From a bacterium (GTDB taxonomy: Bacteria; JAJVIF01; JAGGVT01), in contig JAGGVT010000172.1 of the NCBI GenBank assembly GCA_021157815.1, forward strand, positions 1 to 40,457: a stretch of DNA of 40,457 nucleotides. Reading direction: 5' to 3'. Below, piece by piece: positions 15,044 through 23,957 of the stretch (positions are counted from its first letter, which is position 1; every line of letters begins with the position of its first letter). The translations under genes were made by a program, and so were the position numbers. A model generated the notes under the pieces. The model saw nothing but the letters and a program-made list of their open reading frames with translations. It searched no databases and was not told the origin of the DNA.

Positions 15044-16078
15044 ATGATAAACTCCAACATAATACGAACGTGCATTACCGTTCTGCTTTTTGTTTTCTGT
15101 CTCGCTGGTTTTACCTCTGCCAAGCAGCATCACCGTATCACAAGCGAAGATTCGAAAGGTATCGTCAAACTCATAAATCCAGCTGTTACCGGTTCGCTTA
15201 TGATGATGGAGATTCCGGTCTGCCTTGACGTACTCGGCGGTTACGCGTATGTGCTGACCGATAAATCCCTTAACGTGGTGGATGTCGAGCCGGTTTCGGA
15301 GATTAATCTCATCTCCACAACCGCGACATGCGCGAATCCGATTGGTGTAGCTGTAATTGCGGATTATGCCTATGTCCTCTGCCCCGGCAAAGGAATCCAG
15401 ATGTTTAATATCTCTGATAAAACAAAACCGGTTTTAAAAAATACTCTGGGCGGATTGAATCCCGTTGATTGCACGGTCATTGATAATACCCTTTTTGTGG
15501 TATCCCGTGATGATGATTCCGGAACAGGCTGGCACAACAGTATTAACGCTCTGGAACCTGATAGACAGTCCGTTAAGCAGCTTTTCTCTGTTGATGGCCG
15601 GATACTGGCATTCGATTGTGACAGCAAAGGGATTTATGCTCTTTGCGAAATGAAATCTGACAGCGCGGACGGTTTGAATCTGGTTGCTTTCAACTTTGAC
15701 GCTGGAAAGCTCAAAATTATGGGCGCTCTGGAAAGCATAAGCGCTGATGTTAATTCCGCGATGATTGATGGCAATATCCTGTACGCAGTCGATTCATCTT
15801 TCGGCATTTTCGCATACAATGTGGAAGGTGGCACTCCTAAACTTTTAAGCAAATTGAAACTGAAGGGTACTCCGTGTGACATTGATATTTACTCCGATGC
15901 CGCTTTTGTCTGCTGCCAGTCAGGCGGTCTGATTATTGTTGATATCTCCGATCCCTCTAATATGAAAATTAACAACAAAGCTGTAACGCCGGGTAAAATA
16001 CTTGACGCTGTCGCGGGTGGCAAACTTGTTTACACAGTGGATGATTACGGTGTCCAGATAGTCAAGTTGCTGGACTAA
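15044..16078 (+). CDS. Secreted LVIVD-type beta-propeller protein
   Basis: The 344-residue protein has a Sec signal peptide (hydrophobic 9-22, likely cleavage after TSA at 26). After it come about seven blade-like repeats of the LVIVD kind: GGYAYVLTDKSLNVVDVEP, ADYAYVLCPGKGIQMFNISD, GNILYAVDSSFGIFAYNV, SDAAFVCCQSGGLIIVDISD, GKLVYTVDDYGVQIVKLL. Such propellers are periplasmic or surface proteins that mediate binding; I see no catalytic residues. GAGG lies 6 bases before ATG 15044. It is followed 57 bases later by the ZIP transporter gene on the same strand, so the two may be co-transcribed, but no functional link is evident. Confidence 0.8.
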   Translation: MINSNIIRTCITVLLFVFCLAGFTSAKQHHRITSEDSKGIVKLINPAVTGSLMMMEIPVCLDVLGGYAYVLTDKSLNVVDVEPVSEINLISTTATCANPIGVAVIADYAYVLCPGKGIQMFNISDKTKPVLKNTLGGLNPVDCTVIDNTLFVVSRDDDSGTGWHNSINALEPDRQSVKQLFSVDGRILAFDCDSKGIYALCEMKSDSADGLNLVAFNFDAGKLKIMGALESISADVNSAMIDGNILYAVDSSFGIFAYNVEGGTPKLLSKLKLKGTPCDIDIYSDAAFVCCQSGGLIIVDISDPSNMKINNKAVTPGKILDAVAGGKLVYTVDDYGVQIVKLLD

Positions 16079-16135
16079 GATAAGAGAGAGAACAGTTCCA
16101 CTTTTTTTTCGCTTACTTCTGTTGTAGAGTTAATT

Positions 16136-16939
16136 ATGTTAGAAGAATATCTCATACAGTTTAATCCTGTTGTACAGGCTTTATTTGGCACCTTGTTCAC
16201 TTACGCATTAACAGCAGCAGGTGCCGCACTTGTCTTTTTCGTAAGAACCATAAACCAGAAACTGATGGATTGCAGTTTGGGATTTGCAGCCGGAATAATG
16301 ATCGCTGCCAGTTACTGGTCTCTTTTGGCACCGGCAATAGAGATGTCAAGAGGTACCTGGCAACCCGCAGCAATAGGATTCCTCATTGGCGGTGCATTCC
16401 TTTTCCTGATAGATAAAATTCTTCCCCACCTTCACCTGGGTTTGGACATCGAACATGCGGAGGGAATTAAAACCAAGTGGCAGCGAAGTGTATTGCTTGT
16501 TCTTGCTATTACTCTACATAACATACCGGAGGGTCTTGCTGTCGGAGTGGCATTTGGTGCCGTGGCACACGGAATGGAATCAGCGACGATCGGTGGAGCG
16601 ATTGCCCTTGCCATTGGAATCGGAATACAGAATTTCCCGGAAGGGATGGCTGTCGCATTCCCCCTGCGCCGGGAGGGATTCTCACGGACGAAAGCATTCA
16701 TGTATGGGCAGGCATCGGGCATTGTCGAGCCAATCGCTGGAGTGATTGGAGCAGCGCTTGTAATTTCGATGCGAGCCATACTGCCTTATGCGCTCGCATT
16801 TGCCGCGGGTGCGATGATTTTCGTTGTCGTTGAGGAACTGATTCCTGAATCACAGCGAAATAATAACGCTGACCTGGCCACCATGGGAGCGATGGTCGGT
16901 TTCGTGGTCATGATGATTCTTGATGTCGCACTGGGATAA
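16136..16939 (+). CDS. ZIP-family divalent metal transporter (GufA/ZupT type)
   Basis: This 267-residue inner-membrane transporter probably imports Zn2+ or a related divalent cation. Helices are visible at about 13-36, 46-66, 78-97, 117-145, 150-175, 190-212, 214-232 and 248-266, the eight of the family. Signature metal-site motifs are [11 protein letters not shown] (helix IV, His128, Pro131, Glu132) and [11 protein letters not shown] (helix V, Asn166, Pro168, Glu169), plus VEELIPESQ near residue 231. The loop [10 protein letters not shown] (101-110) is the usual His-containing cytoplasmic loop. The length is normal for the GufA/ZupT group. No metal-responsive operator was recognised upstream. 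Confidence 0.88.
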   Translation: MLEEYLIQFNPVVQALFGTLFTYALTAAGAALVFFVRTINQKLMDCSLGFAAGIMIAASYWSLLAPAIEMSRGTWQPAAIGFLIGGAFLFLIDKILPHLHLGLDIEHAEGIKTKWQRSVLLVLAITLHNIPEGLAVGVAFGAVAHGMESATIGGAIALAIGIGIQNFPEGMAVAFPLRREGFSRTKAFMYGQASGIVEPIAGVIGAALVISMRAILPYALAFAAGAMIFVVVEELIPESQRNNNADLATMGAMVGFVVMMILDVALG

Positions 16940-17255
16940 AATAGGACAACTCAGCAATAATGCTGAAAGACAACAACCCCGCTTTTTTAAAACCATCCTA
17001 AAGCCAGTATTCATGCCCAAACAAAAAGGTGTCTGACCCGATTAATTTAGGAAATGATGACACATACTTGGAAAATACTAACGGAATAACTGTCAAACTA
17101 ATTTCATAAAAACTATTGTGTGCAAATGCGAAGTATAACCACCTAAGTTAGTGCCATTAGGGACTGACCCCTTTACCGAACTTCGTCCCGGCAAGGCGTT
17201 ACCGGGTTGCATATTCCCTTTCTTTGGAATCTGAGATAATTTCAAGAGAAACTTT
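16940..17255. other. Convergent gap with REP fragment
   Basis: Between two converging genes lie a GGTGTCTGACCC word (from 17029), a GGGACTGACCCCTTT word (from 17160), and a GTAACC-family REP fragment, AACTTCGTCCCGGCAAGGCG at 17179-17198 running on to CCGGGTTGC (17210). The REP fragment is the reverse complement of part of the 13716-13761 element. No gene is seen. Confidence 0.55.
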
Positions 17256-18338
17256 TTAATTAAAATCTTGAACTGATAACAAGTATTCTTCGCTGATTAC
17301 CAGACTACCCATATTATCATTGTTAAGTATCACTGTCGAAATGTTTATGTCTGACATATTCATTGAAAGGTTACACGCACCTGGCAATGAATGACCTGAG
17401 CCTGAGTTATCGAATTGCTTGCAACCTTGAATATATGTCTCACCGTTAATTTTAAGAACAATATATTCGATCAGTTGAGCATCATCATAACCAAAGATAA
17501 AATCGACATTAGAACTCTGAATCTCATCGCTGAGTTTATTAAAATTTTCTTTGATGATCATGAACTGTCCACTGCCCAATAATTCGTCAAAACTCCCGGG
17601 TAAATAATTATTCATATCAAAGAACTTAGTCGTCATTTGCATTAGAATTGAAGTCATTGCACCACATTTAGCATAAAGAAGGCGTAAATGACTATCCTCA
17701 ACTTCATAAACGCCCTTCTTACCGTTGGCTATCGATGAATATCTTTTCATCTTTTCTGGATCAGGAAAATTCCTGCTGTTAGAAAAATCGGGTGGAAAGC
17801 GTCTTCCCCTTTCAGTCCATAAACCTTCTGTTTTTCTCTTCGTTTTATTGTTCATTCTTCTAGTAACAATCTCAAATTCGAAGTTGAAAATGTCTTTGAG
17901 TGTGTAATTGTAAGGCGGGTTACTCTTAACATCATATCTGAATGAACCGAGGTCCAACTGTTCAAGTTGTTCCCCATTATCAGATATCCTGACTGGTTCA
18001 GAATTATACAGATCCACTGGCCACCAGATTGTGAATCCGCTGGTTATCAATTCCTCAGCATTTAATGGTAAACTGCCTGTCGCCTCTCTATACAGAACAA
18101 AATTTCTTCCCAATAATGTAATCAGATTAGACTGTTTCCAACTTTTTAGAAGGTAATCATCATCAATTTCAGGTTCCGTCAGTGGATTCCGGACCGTTTC
18201 CATAACCTGATTTACAGGTGAATTTGTGACAGCACCTGAATCTTTTTGCGGTTGTACTATAATATCCCCGGATTGAAAGGGGCAGCCTGTAAACAATATC
18301 ATCATTGATATTATTATTATAACTAATTTAAATCTCAT
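17256..18338 (-). CDS. Lipoprotein, unknown function
   Basis: The 360-residue product starts at ATG 18338 behind AAGGAGAG, with a signal peptide ending LFTGC (lipid Cys19). The rest is soluble and mixed alpha/beta. Segments around 70-120 (NLITLLGRNFVLYREATGSL...LNAEELITSGFTIWWPVDLY) and 235-270 (MTTKFFDMNNYLPGSFDELL) have the look of the N-terminal helix plus GSLP/LPGSFDEL linker of type II pseudopilin-like proteins, but without the pilin cleavage motif; this is a weak resemblance. The gene lies 52 bases after the Cys-rich protein gene on the same strand, so both may share a transcript. It is AT-rich compared with its right-hand neighbour. Confidence 0.75.
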   Translation of the reverse strand: MRFKLVIIIISMMILFTGCPFQSGDIIVQPQKDSGAVTNSPVNQVMETVRNPLTEPEIDDDYLLKSWKQSNLITLLGRNFVLYREATGSLPLNAEELITSGFTIWWPVDLYNSEPVRISDNGEQLEQLDLGSFRYDVKSNPPYNYTLKDIFNFEFEIVTRRMNNKTKRKTEGLWTERGRRFPPDFSNSRNFPDPEKMKRYSSIANGKKGVYEVEDSHLRLLYAKCGAMTSILMQMTTKFFDMNNYLPGSFDELLGSGQFMIIKENFNKLSDEIQSSNVDFIFGYDDAQLIEYIVLKINGETYIQGCKQFDNSGSGHSLPGACNLSMNMSDINISTVILNNDNMGSLVISEEYLLSVQDFN

Positions 18339-18390
18339 TTTTTTCTCTCCTTATGTATTAATTAATAATAATGCTCAAACTAACATTTTA

Positions 18391-18834
18391 TCAAGGATCA
18401 GCAGGGCAATCAAATGCTGCTATACAGCATTCGGGTTCGCCGTAGGCACAATCTGAACCAAAGAAACAATGTTCCTGGTCACAGTCTTCTGGTGATACTA
18501 ATATTGCCTCAAATCCTGCAATGCAGACCCAATTATCATCGCATGGTGCTATTTTGAAAATAAGCGGACCACAAGTTGGCGCTACAAGACAATCATATGG
18601 TATGGTAGCTGGGCATGTTCCTCCATAACAACCTGCAGTCTCACAACTAAACTTATGTGGTACGTACGAACAATCATACCATTCTCCATTGTAATAGCAC
18701 AACACCTTGTTCTCTGCCCCCCAATCCCACTCACAGTCATGAGCAGAACAGCATTCGGCATTAACAGAACTTAGTGGAAATGCAAGTGAAATGGCAAATG
18801 TCATAACAATCAGTAAAAGTAATCTGTATGCCAT
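18391..18834 (-). CDS. Small secreted cysteine-rich protein
   Basis: The 147-residue product begins at ATG 18834 (GGAG 7 bases upstream; the GTG at 18840 is too close to it). It has a Sec signal peptide likely cleaved after VNA, just before ECCSAHDCEWDW. The mature part of about 121 residues contains 18 cysteines, in patterns such as ECC, HDC, AGCYGGTC, EDCDQEHCFFGSDC and PECCIAAFDC. An even number and signal peptide suggest up to nine disulphides in an extracytoplasmic protein. No toxin, metallothionein or EGF-type spacing was matched with confidence. It lies upstream of the lipoprotein gene on the same strand. Confidence 0.75.
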   Translation of the reverse strand: MAYRLLLLIVMTFAISLAFPLSSVNAECCSAHDCEWDWGAENKVLCYYNGEWYDCSYVPHKFSCETAGCYGGTCPATIPYDCLVAPTCGPLIFKIAPCDDNWVCIAGFEAILVSPEDCDQEHCFFGSDCAYGEPECCIAAFDCPADP

Positions 18835-18840
18835 TTTCAC

Positions 18841-19247
18841 TCTCCTTTTTTAAAGTATAATTTTAAAAATTAAATCTACTTAATATATATCATTTATCGT
18901 TGTCAAATGCAAGATAAACTTTTGGTTACATTATAATTTATTACAGCGGTGTCCGACACCTTTTTCCTTTTTGATACCTTTTTATTTTTCACCCATAACC
19001 TTGCAGACTCGGTAATGGTACTTCGATAAACGCGGATGGGACGGGGCTGTTGAAAAAGTCTGAATTTGTAACCCGGGAACCCTTTCCCGATAAAACCCCG
19101 GCGAGGGGACGCCGGGTTACAATTCACACAACAACCTCGCCCATTTCATCAGGGAACATATCTTTAGTGTATAGCGATACCGCATCCAGTGTCAAGGTGT
19201 CTGACACCGGTAGTTAAACATCCATTCGCGACTCCCACCACCAAATC
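18841..19247. repeat. Gap with GTGTCxGACACC palindromes and a GTAACCCGG REP element
   Basis: GGTGTCCGACACC (18948-18960) and GGTGTCTGACACC (19196-19208) are short palindromes. Between them GTAACCCGGGAACCCTTTCC ... GGGGACGCCGGGTTAC (19068-19120) is a clear REP-like element, nearly identical to the one between secD and secF. No gene is evident. Confidence 0.7.
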
Positions 19248-19276
19248 TTGAACTTTACCGCCGTAAAGGTTATAAT
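19248..19276 (+). promoter_or_regulatory. Sigma70-type promoter
   Basis: TTGAAC (19248-19253) and TATAAT (19271-19276) with 17-base spacing lie 65 bases upstream of the lipoprotein start at 19342. The -35 differs from consensus by one base and the -10 is perfect. Confidence 0.65.
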
Positions 19277-19341
19277 GTTATCAATTACTAAAGATGTAGC
19301 AAAAATTGTTTTGCTCTAAAAAAAAGCAACGAGGTGTGAGA

Positions 19342-22023
19342 ATGAGATTAATTACACTTACAACCGCATTAACAGTTATACTGATAGCATTGGTGGGGTG
19401 TTCGAGTGGAGGCGGTAATTCAGTAACCGCGAATATTCCGAATGATTCCAGCGGCAGTATTCTTGATTCACTGCCGGTAATCGCGTTTGATGGTGAAAGC
19501 GCTATCGGATTATTAGGCGCGTACAGCCTGGTCATTTCACCTGATACTGCAAACGCTGAGCTGATTCCCATGCGATCAAGTGCATTAGGGGAATCATTCA
19601 TAGTCAGCGGTGAGGCGTTTTTCACGATGTCTCCGTGCACAGACTGCCTTCAAATTAATAACATAGCTCTCGATGTTGATGGCAATATTGTGCTGGGCAT
19701 GTCGGTTAAACACCCATTCCCGAAGGGTGATACGCTAAAACCGCCATCAGCGATGAACCGTCTCGACCTGGACGTTTTCGACCTTGCCCTACTGGTCAAT
19801 CCGCTTGAAACAACCTCGACACCCTACACGCTAACCGGCGTGGATGTTTTCCCGGGCAATCTTGTTAACGCTGACGGTTATTCAACGGAACTAGGGAGTG
19901 TCATTGGGGATGATTCAGCTCTGCCATATAAAATTTGTTATGAAGATGAAAACAATAACAGGTTCGAGATGGGGTTAGACTATCAGCCATTTGATATTGT
20001 TCTCTCAACCGGTCCCGAATTTGCATTCGACCTCTTCCTGACAATGGGCTATGGCGCAAGCGCTAAAAAACCTCAACGGCTGATTCCAACTTATTATGTC
20101 CCTGAATATAACCGGAAATCCGCATGGAAAGTTGAGGTTACTCCTCCAGAGGGCGATGATCCGCCAACTATGGGCAATACGTGGGACGATATGGATTCAT
20201 CAGCCCTGCATACCGTTGCAATAGATATTTACGATTGGAATCACGGCGCGACAATCTCACCCGATTATCCTGATCCGGCTAATACTGACCAGATTGCCGC
20301 TCAATCGGATGTTACCTCTGTAACAGTTGAGGTACCCGGAATGACAAGTTCCATTGTAAATGCATCCACAATAGATACCACATCGAACGGCTGGGATGAT
20401 CCGCTCACATACACCGCGTCATTCGCCAATGAGAACCAAATTCCCGCGGGTGAATACTATGGTTTAGTCAGGATTACAGATTCACGAATTCCGGGAGAGT
20501 CAATAATCGGTGGAGAGACTGACACGCTTGTTCACACGCCCGATGGAATCCTCCTTGAATGGTATAACATTCCCGAGTTCACCACATACCAGATTTTCAC
20601 AGCGACAGTAGTTGTCGGTGGCGTGCCCCCACAGATATTCTCAATCGATCCGGACAATGGGTATCTCAATTGTATTATACCCGATGTGCTAATAACAGGC
20701 CAGGACTTCGATTCGGATGCTGAAGTAACACTGACACTAAGCACAGGAGGAACTCCTGTTGATGCTTTGGATGAGGTTGTTGATCCGGGCGGCACTACCA
20801 TCACATGCACACTTGATCTCGATTCAACATTTTTTGAGATCGGCCTTTACGATGTAACTGTGACAAATCCAACTTCAACTCTTTCGGACACACTCGTTGA
20901 AGGCTTTGAGGTTCTTACGCCACCGGATATTGAATTTGAAAATGAAGTTCAGCCGTTTAACCATCCGAACTGGGATGAGTTCAGTCCATGTATATCACAG
21001 GACTCAACTGGACGGTTAATTGCGTTCTGGCATGCGGATACACCAACTATTTCAGCAGATGTTCCCGGACGCTCATATAATGGAACATCCTGGAGTGGCG
21101 GAAGCAATGTTTTCGGGACATCCGCTCCATACAATAGATTCGACGTGTTGAAGATTGCGCCTAAAACCAACGGGGGCACTTTTGTTCTGATAAACTTCGT
21201 ATGGGAAACACTTGTGGCACAGGCTACGGACTATGGCGCGTTTGGCGGCGGTTATGTCTTCAATTACCCCGGACGCAGCTGGCATCTGGAGATGATGGTC
21301 GATGCATCAGGCTATGGTTACGGATGCGGCGACCGAAATGGGAATATCGTTTTCCAGAAAACTCCCAATCCCAATATTCCGGGAAACAGTACGACACGTA
21401 CGATAGCTCCCGGACGCTTGTCTCACGTTAGATCCTGGGGACTGGATTCCAGCGGACTGCTTTACCTTGCATTCCTCGACACAGGACTCAGCAATATTCA
21501 GCTTTCTCACGGTACTGACAACACGAATATCAACTGGACAAGCCCGATTATAGTCTTCGAGGATTCAAACTACGATGATGTCCGCGATCCGAGTGTGCAT
21601 CTGGTTGGCGATGTCATTCACCTCAGTTTCCTCAGGCATGATATATCATCCGGTGATTATGAACTGTGCTATACACAGGCGGATATAAGCGATCTGAATT
21701 TCTCAACACCAGTTGTGGCGGATAGTTTAGCAACACCGATCGAGGATGCTCATATACAGGCGGGAACATATTTCGACGCGTCGGTGGTTGCGATTGCCTA
21801 CCAGAAGCAGAATACCGCTTTTCTTGTCTATTCTCACTGCAACGGGACATACTGGAACGAGCCAATCGTGGCTCAGGAGACATATTCAGCGACAGAGGAT
21901 TGCGACATGGTTTTCCTTGAGCAAACAGGCAGCCTTCCCCAGGATTTTATACTCATCTGGACACAGGATATAGGCGGCGGGAATCGCAACATTGTCACAA
22001 GGATGGGGCATTTCACAGAATAA
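19342..22023 (+). CDS. Large lipoprotein with IPT-like domain and C-terminal BNR-like region
   Basis: ATG 19342 follows GAGGTG and gives an 893-residue protein with a signal peptide ending ALVGC and a SSGGGN linker. A TTG at 19306 would only add a basic pre-sequence. The N-terminal module (about 40-230) contains LLGAYSLVISPDTANAELIP and MSVKHPFPKGD. About residues 430-530 look like an IPT/TIG immunoglobulin-like fold (PPQIFSIDPDNGYLNCIIPD...VLITGQDFDSDAEVTL...YDVTVTNPTS). The last 340 residues have blade-like repeats with RxLIAFW, LYLAFLDTG, HLSFLRHD and DFILIWTQD, suggestive of a BNR/sialidase-like propeller, but no catalytic motif is identified. It probably sits on the outer surface. It has its own promoter and ends in a hairpin element. 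Confidence 0.78.
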   Translation: MRLITLTTALTVILIALVGCSSGGGNSVTANIPNDSSGSILDSLPVIAFDGESAIGLLGAYSLVISPDTANAELIPMRSSALGESFIVSGEAFFTMSPCTDCLQINNIALDVDGNIVLGMSVKHPFPKGDTLKPPSAMNRLDLDVFDLALLVNPLETTSTPYTLTGVDVFPGNLVNADGYSTELGSVIGDDSALPYKICYEDENNNRFEMGLDYQPFDIVLSTGPEFAFDLFLTMGYGASAKKPQRLIPTYYVPEYNRKSAWKVEVTPPEGDDPPTMGNTWDDMDSSALHTVAIDIYDWNHGATISPDYPDPANTDQIAAQSDVTSVTVEVPGMTSSIVNASTIDTTSNGWDDPLTYTASFANENQIPAGEYYGLVRITDSRIPGESIIGGETDTLVHTPDGILLEWYNIPEFTTYQIFTATVVVGGVPPQIFSIDPDNGYLNCIIPDVLITGQDFDSDAEVTLTLSTGGTPVDALDEVVDPGGTTITCTLDLDSTFFEIGLYDVTVTNPTSTLSDTLVEGFEVLTPPDIEFENEVQPFNHPNWDEFSPCISQDSTGRLIAFWHADTPTISADVPGRSYNGTSWSGGSNVFGTSAPYNRFDVLKIAPKTNGGTFVLINFVWETLVAQATDYGAFGGGYVFNYPGRSWHLEMMVDASGYGYGCGDRNGNIVFQKTPNPNIPGNSTTRTIAPGRLSHVRSWGLDSSGLLYLAFLDTGLSNIQLSHGTDNTNINWTSPIIVFEDSNYDDVRDPSVHLVGDVIHLSFLRHDISSGDYELCYTQADISDLNFSTPVVADSLATPIEDAHIQAGTYFDASVVAIAYQKQNTAFLVYSHCNGTYWNEPIVAQETYSATEDCDMVFLEQTGSLPQDFILIWTQDIGGGNRNIVTRMGHFTE

Positions 22024-22220
22024 AGGGGACAGCGCCCTTTTATGTCGCTGATTATATATGCTTTCGCGGACAATCTCGTTTACGTTTGCATGCTCCAGTA
22101 CCGATTTGATCGACATCCTTGTAAGATATATCCTGAATGTCGATTCGCGGTATTCCAAGCATGCACTTAGCTTATAACTTCAGTCCTGATCTGTCAACAA
22201 AAAGGGCGCTGTCCCCTTTT
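22022..22220. mobile_element. Small inverted-repeat element (about 199 bp)
   Basis: Perfect 20-bp arms AAAGGGGACAGCGCCCTTTT (22022-22041) and AAAAGGGCGCTGTCCCCTTT (22200-22219) enclose about 158 bases without a convincing gene. The left arm overlaps the last base of the lipoprotein stop codon region and the right arm ends 16 bases from the convergent gene stop. It could act as a bidirectional terminator. The GGGGACAGNNCCC arm style resembles the other MITE cores in the window. Confidence 0.7.
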
Positions 22221-22235
22221 TGAGGAAATTCCACA

Positions 22236-23489
22236 CTACAGCAGCGGCAAATACTTCCTGCTTCTGTTAACCGTGTCAAACGCGAATACTCGTCCGCCCA
22301 GACCGATGTAAATCAGCTCATCTATTCCATCGTTATTCAAATCATGTGATGCCATGCTTTGACCGATGGGGTAAAACTCATCATGCGCAATCATCATTAA
22401 ATGATTGCGGAATCTGCCGTCCACTTTTGGCGTGTACAGAGTCAGCCATCGTCTGGACTGCATGGCTTCATCGGTGATTATCGCAAGCGATTCCTCATCC
22501 GGCGATGTGAATCTGCCCCACGCCGTGGCAAAAACCAGCCCTTCCGGCAACAGGCGGCATTCCGATGCTCTTTCGAAATCATCACCGCTGAATTGAAGCG
22601 CCGTTATTTTATTGAAAAAGTGCCCGGATGAATGAGTGATTTGCGTGTAGTAGAGCGAATCGCTGTTTGGTGGCGCTTCAATAAGCGTAATTGAATTCCC
22701 CTTTGCAAGAGGCCTTTCGGCGTAGGAGCCGTCATCGCGGCGCATAATCGCCCAGATTGCCTGATTGTAGTTGCCATCGCGCGTTTTGCGCAACGTTATG
22801 ATTTCATCTTTGCCGTCTTTGTTGGTGTCATCGACAATCAAATCCAGCACCGGCGCGGGGATTATTGCGTAGCTTTCCTGCCTGACACTATCCTGCTCGA
22901 TGAAATAAACGATTATCTTGTCAATCGCGCTTTTGGGTGATAATTCGGTTCTCAGCGATGGCACAACGATTTCCAAACTGCCGTTACCATCCATGTCCGC
23001 GAGCGCGATTTCCTCCTGGCGGTCATCCGGAATCTGGCATGGCGGGAAAATATCATTGGCGAGTCCATTGGGTGTAAGGACGCCAATCCATTCGTGTGAA
23101 TCGCTGTCAGACCAGTGCAGTACGACATCGTCAAGACCATCGCCGTTGACATCGCCGGCTTTGATATTCGAGACTCTTCCCTTAAACGAAAAATTCCTCT
23201 TGCCGGATGTAATTCTTTTTTCACTGATCTCAGCGAAGTTAAGCTTGAATGTGCCAAGCGATTGGGCGGATAGGTTTGAATGTACATGAACAAGCAGAAA
23301 GTCCGTCTTCGAGGGCGAGGAAAAATTGCCTGGAATTATGTATTTCAGTTGATACCGCGTTTCGGGTTCAGCATCAGCGAGGATATCTGATCTCTCAAAC
23401 GCTGGGTCGCTTTCATCCAGCATGAAGATATTGTCGCTTCCGCCGGCAAGAAGGAAAAACGAGATGATTGTCAGAATAATAACTTGCAT
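22236..23489 (-). CDS. Secreted FG-GAP/VCBS repeat protein
   Basis: The start is taken at ATG 23489 (MQVIILTIISFFLLAGGSDN), which puts a signal peptide at the N-terminus and leaves GGTGA 5 bases upstream; the longer frame to 23528 adds a polar leader. The 417-residue protein has at least four FG-GAP-type calcium-binding loops: DVNGDGLDDVVLHW, DMDGNGSLEIVVPS, DTNKDGKDEIITLR and DLNNDGIDELIYIG. These fit blades of an integrin-alpha-like beta-propeller. Such proteins are extracytoplasmic and bind ligands; no enzymatic motif is visible. It converges on the large lipoprotein gene across a hairpin element. Confidence 0.8.
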   Translation of the reverse strand: MQVIILTIISFFLLAGGSDNIFMLDESDPAFERSDILADAEPETRYQLKYIIPGNFSSPSKTDFLLVHVHSNLSAQSLGTFKLNFAEISEKRITSGKRNFSFKGRVSNIKAGDVNGDGLDDVVLHWSDSDSHEWIGVLTPNGLANDIFPPCQIPDDRQEEIALADMDGNGSLEIVVPSLRTELSPKSAIDKIIVYFIEQDSVRQESYAIIPAPVLDLIVDDTNKDGKDEIITLRKTRDGNYNQAIWAIMRRDDGSYAERPLAKGNSITLIEAPPNSDSLYYTQITHSSGHFFNKITALQFSGDDFERASECRLLPEGLVFATAWGRFTSPDEESLAIITDEAMQSRRWLTLYTPKVDGRFRNHLMMIAHDEFYPIGQSMASHDLNNDGIDELIYIGLGGRVFAFDTVNRSRKYLPLL

Positions 23490-23957
23490 CGTGTCACCGT
23501 GAAAAGGGACGGCATTATAAAACATCAAATATTAAGTCTGATTAATAATATCATGAGACAGTTGCGAAAAGAAATTTCATGCGTTGCCTGCCCCTCTTTA
23601 ATCCCTCTGCGAGCGGGGGGAGATGTTTTACACACTTGTAAACTTTTATCCGATCCACCTACAAACGGGGGAGACAATTTATTCCTACCCGCTGTTTTGT
23701 CCACGGACATGGTTTAAACATTGTCGGAGGGAGGGTTGGGGTGGGGGTATCTTATTACGGTTCCCTTGGTCCCCTGTCAAGAAACGGAAATTCCCGGGTG
23801 CCGCCCACACATCGCGTCTTTTTGCGATTTGTGGGTGATTACTGCCAAGTCCAGCAATTTCACCCATAAAGCCGAGACGGCTGTATGGGCGGCACCCAGC
23901 GTTTTGAATCAAATTGACGTTTTCAGAGAGACTTTAACAAGGCGTTATGCAAAACAA
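23490..23957. repeat. Gap with palindromic element and duplicated rfbD tail
   Basis: The segment 23754-23793 matches 23957-23996, the 3' end of rfbD, at 36 of 40 bases (core CCCCTGTCAAGAAA). Right after the first copy comes an element with arms GGGTGCCGCCCA (23796-23807) and TGGGCGGCACCC (23886-23897). Further left are low-complexity G/C-rich words (GAGCGGGGGGAGATG near 23612, GGGAGGGTTGGGGTGGGGGT ending 23749). No gene is seen. Confidence 0.6.
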
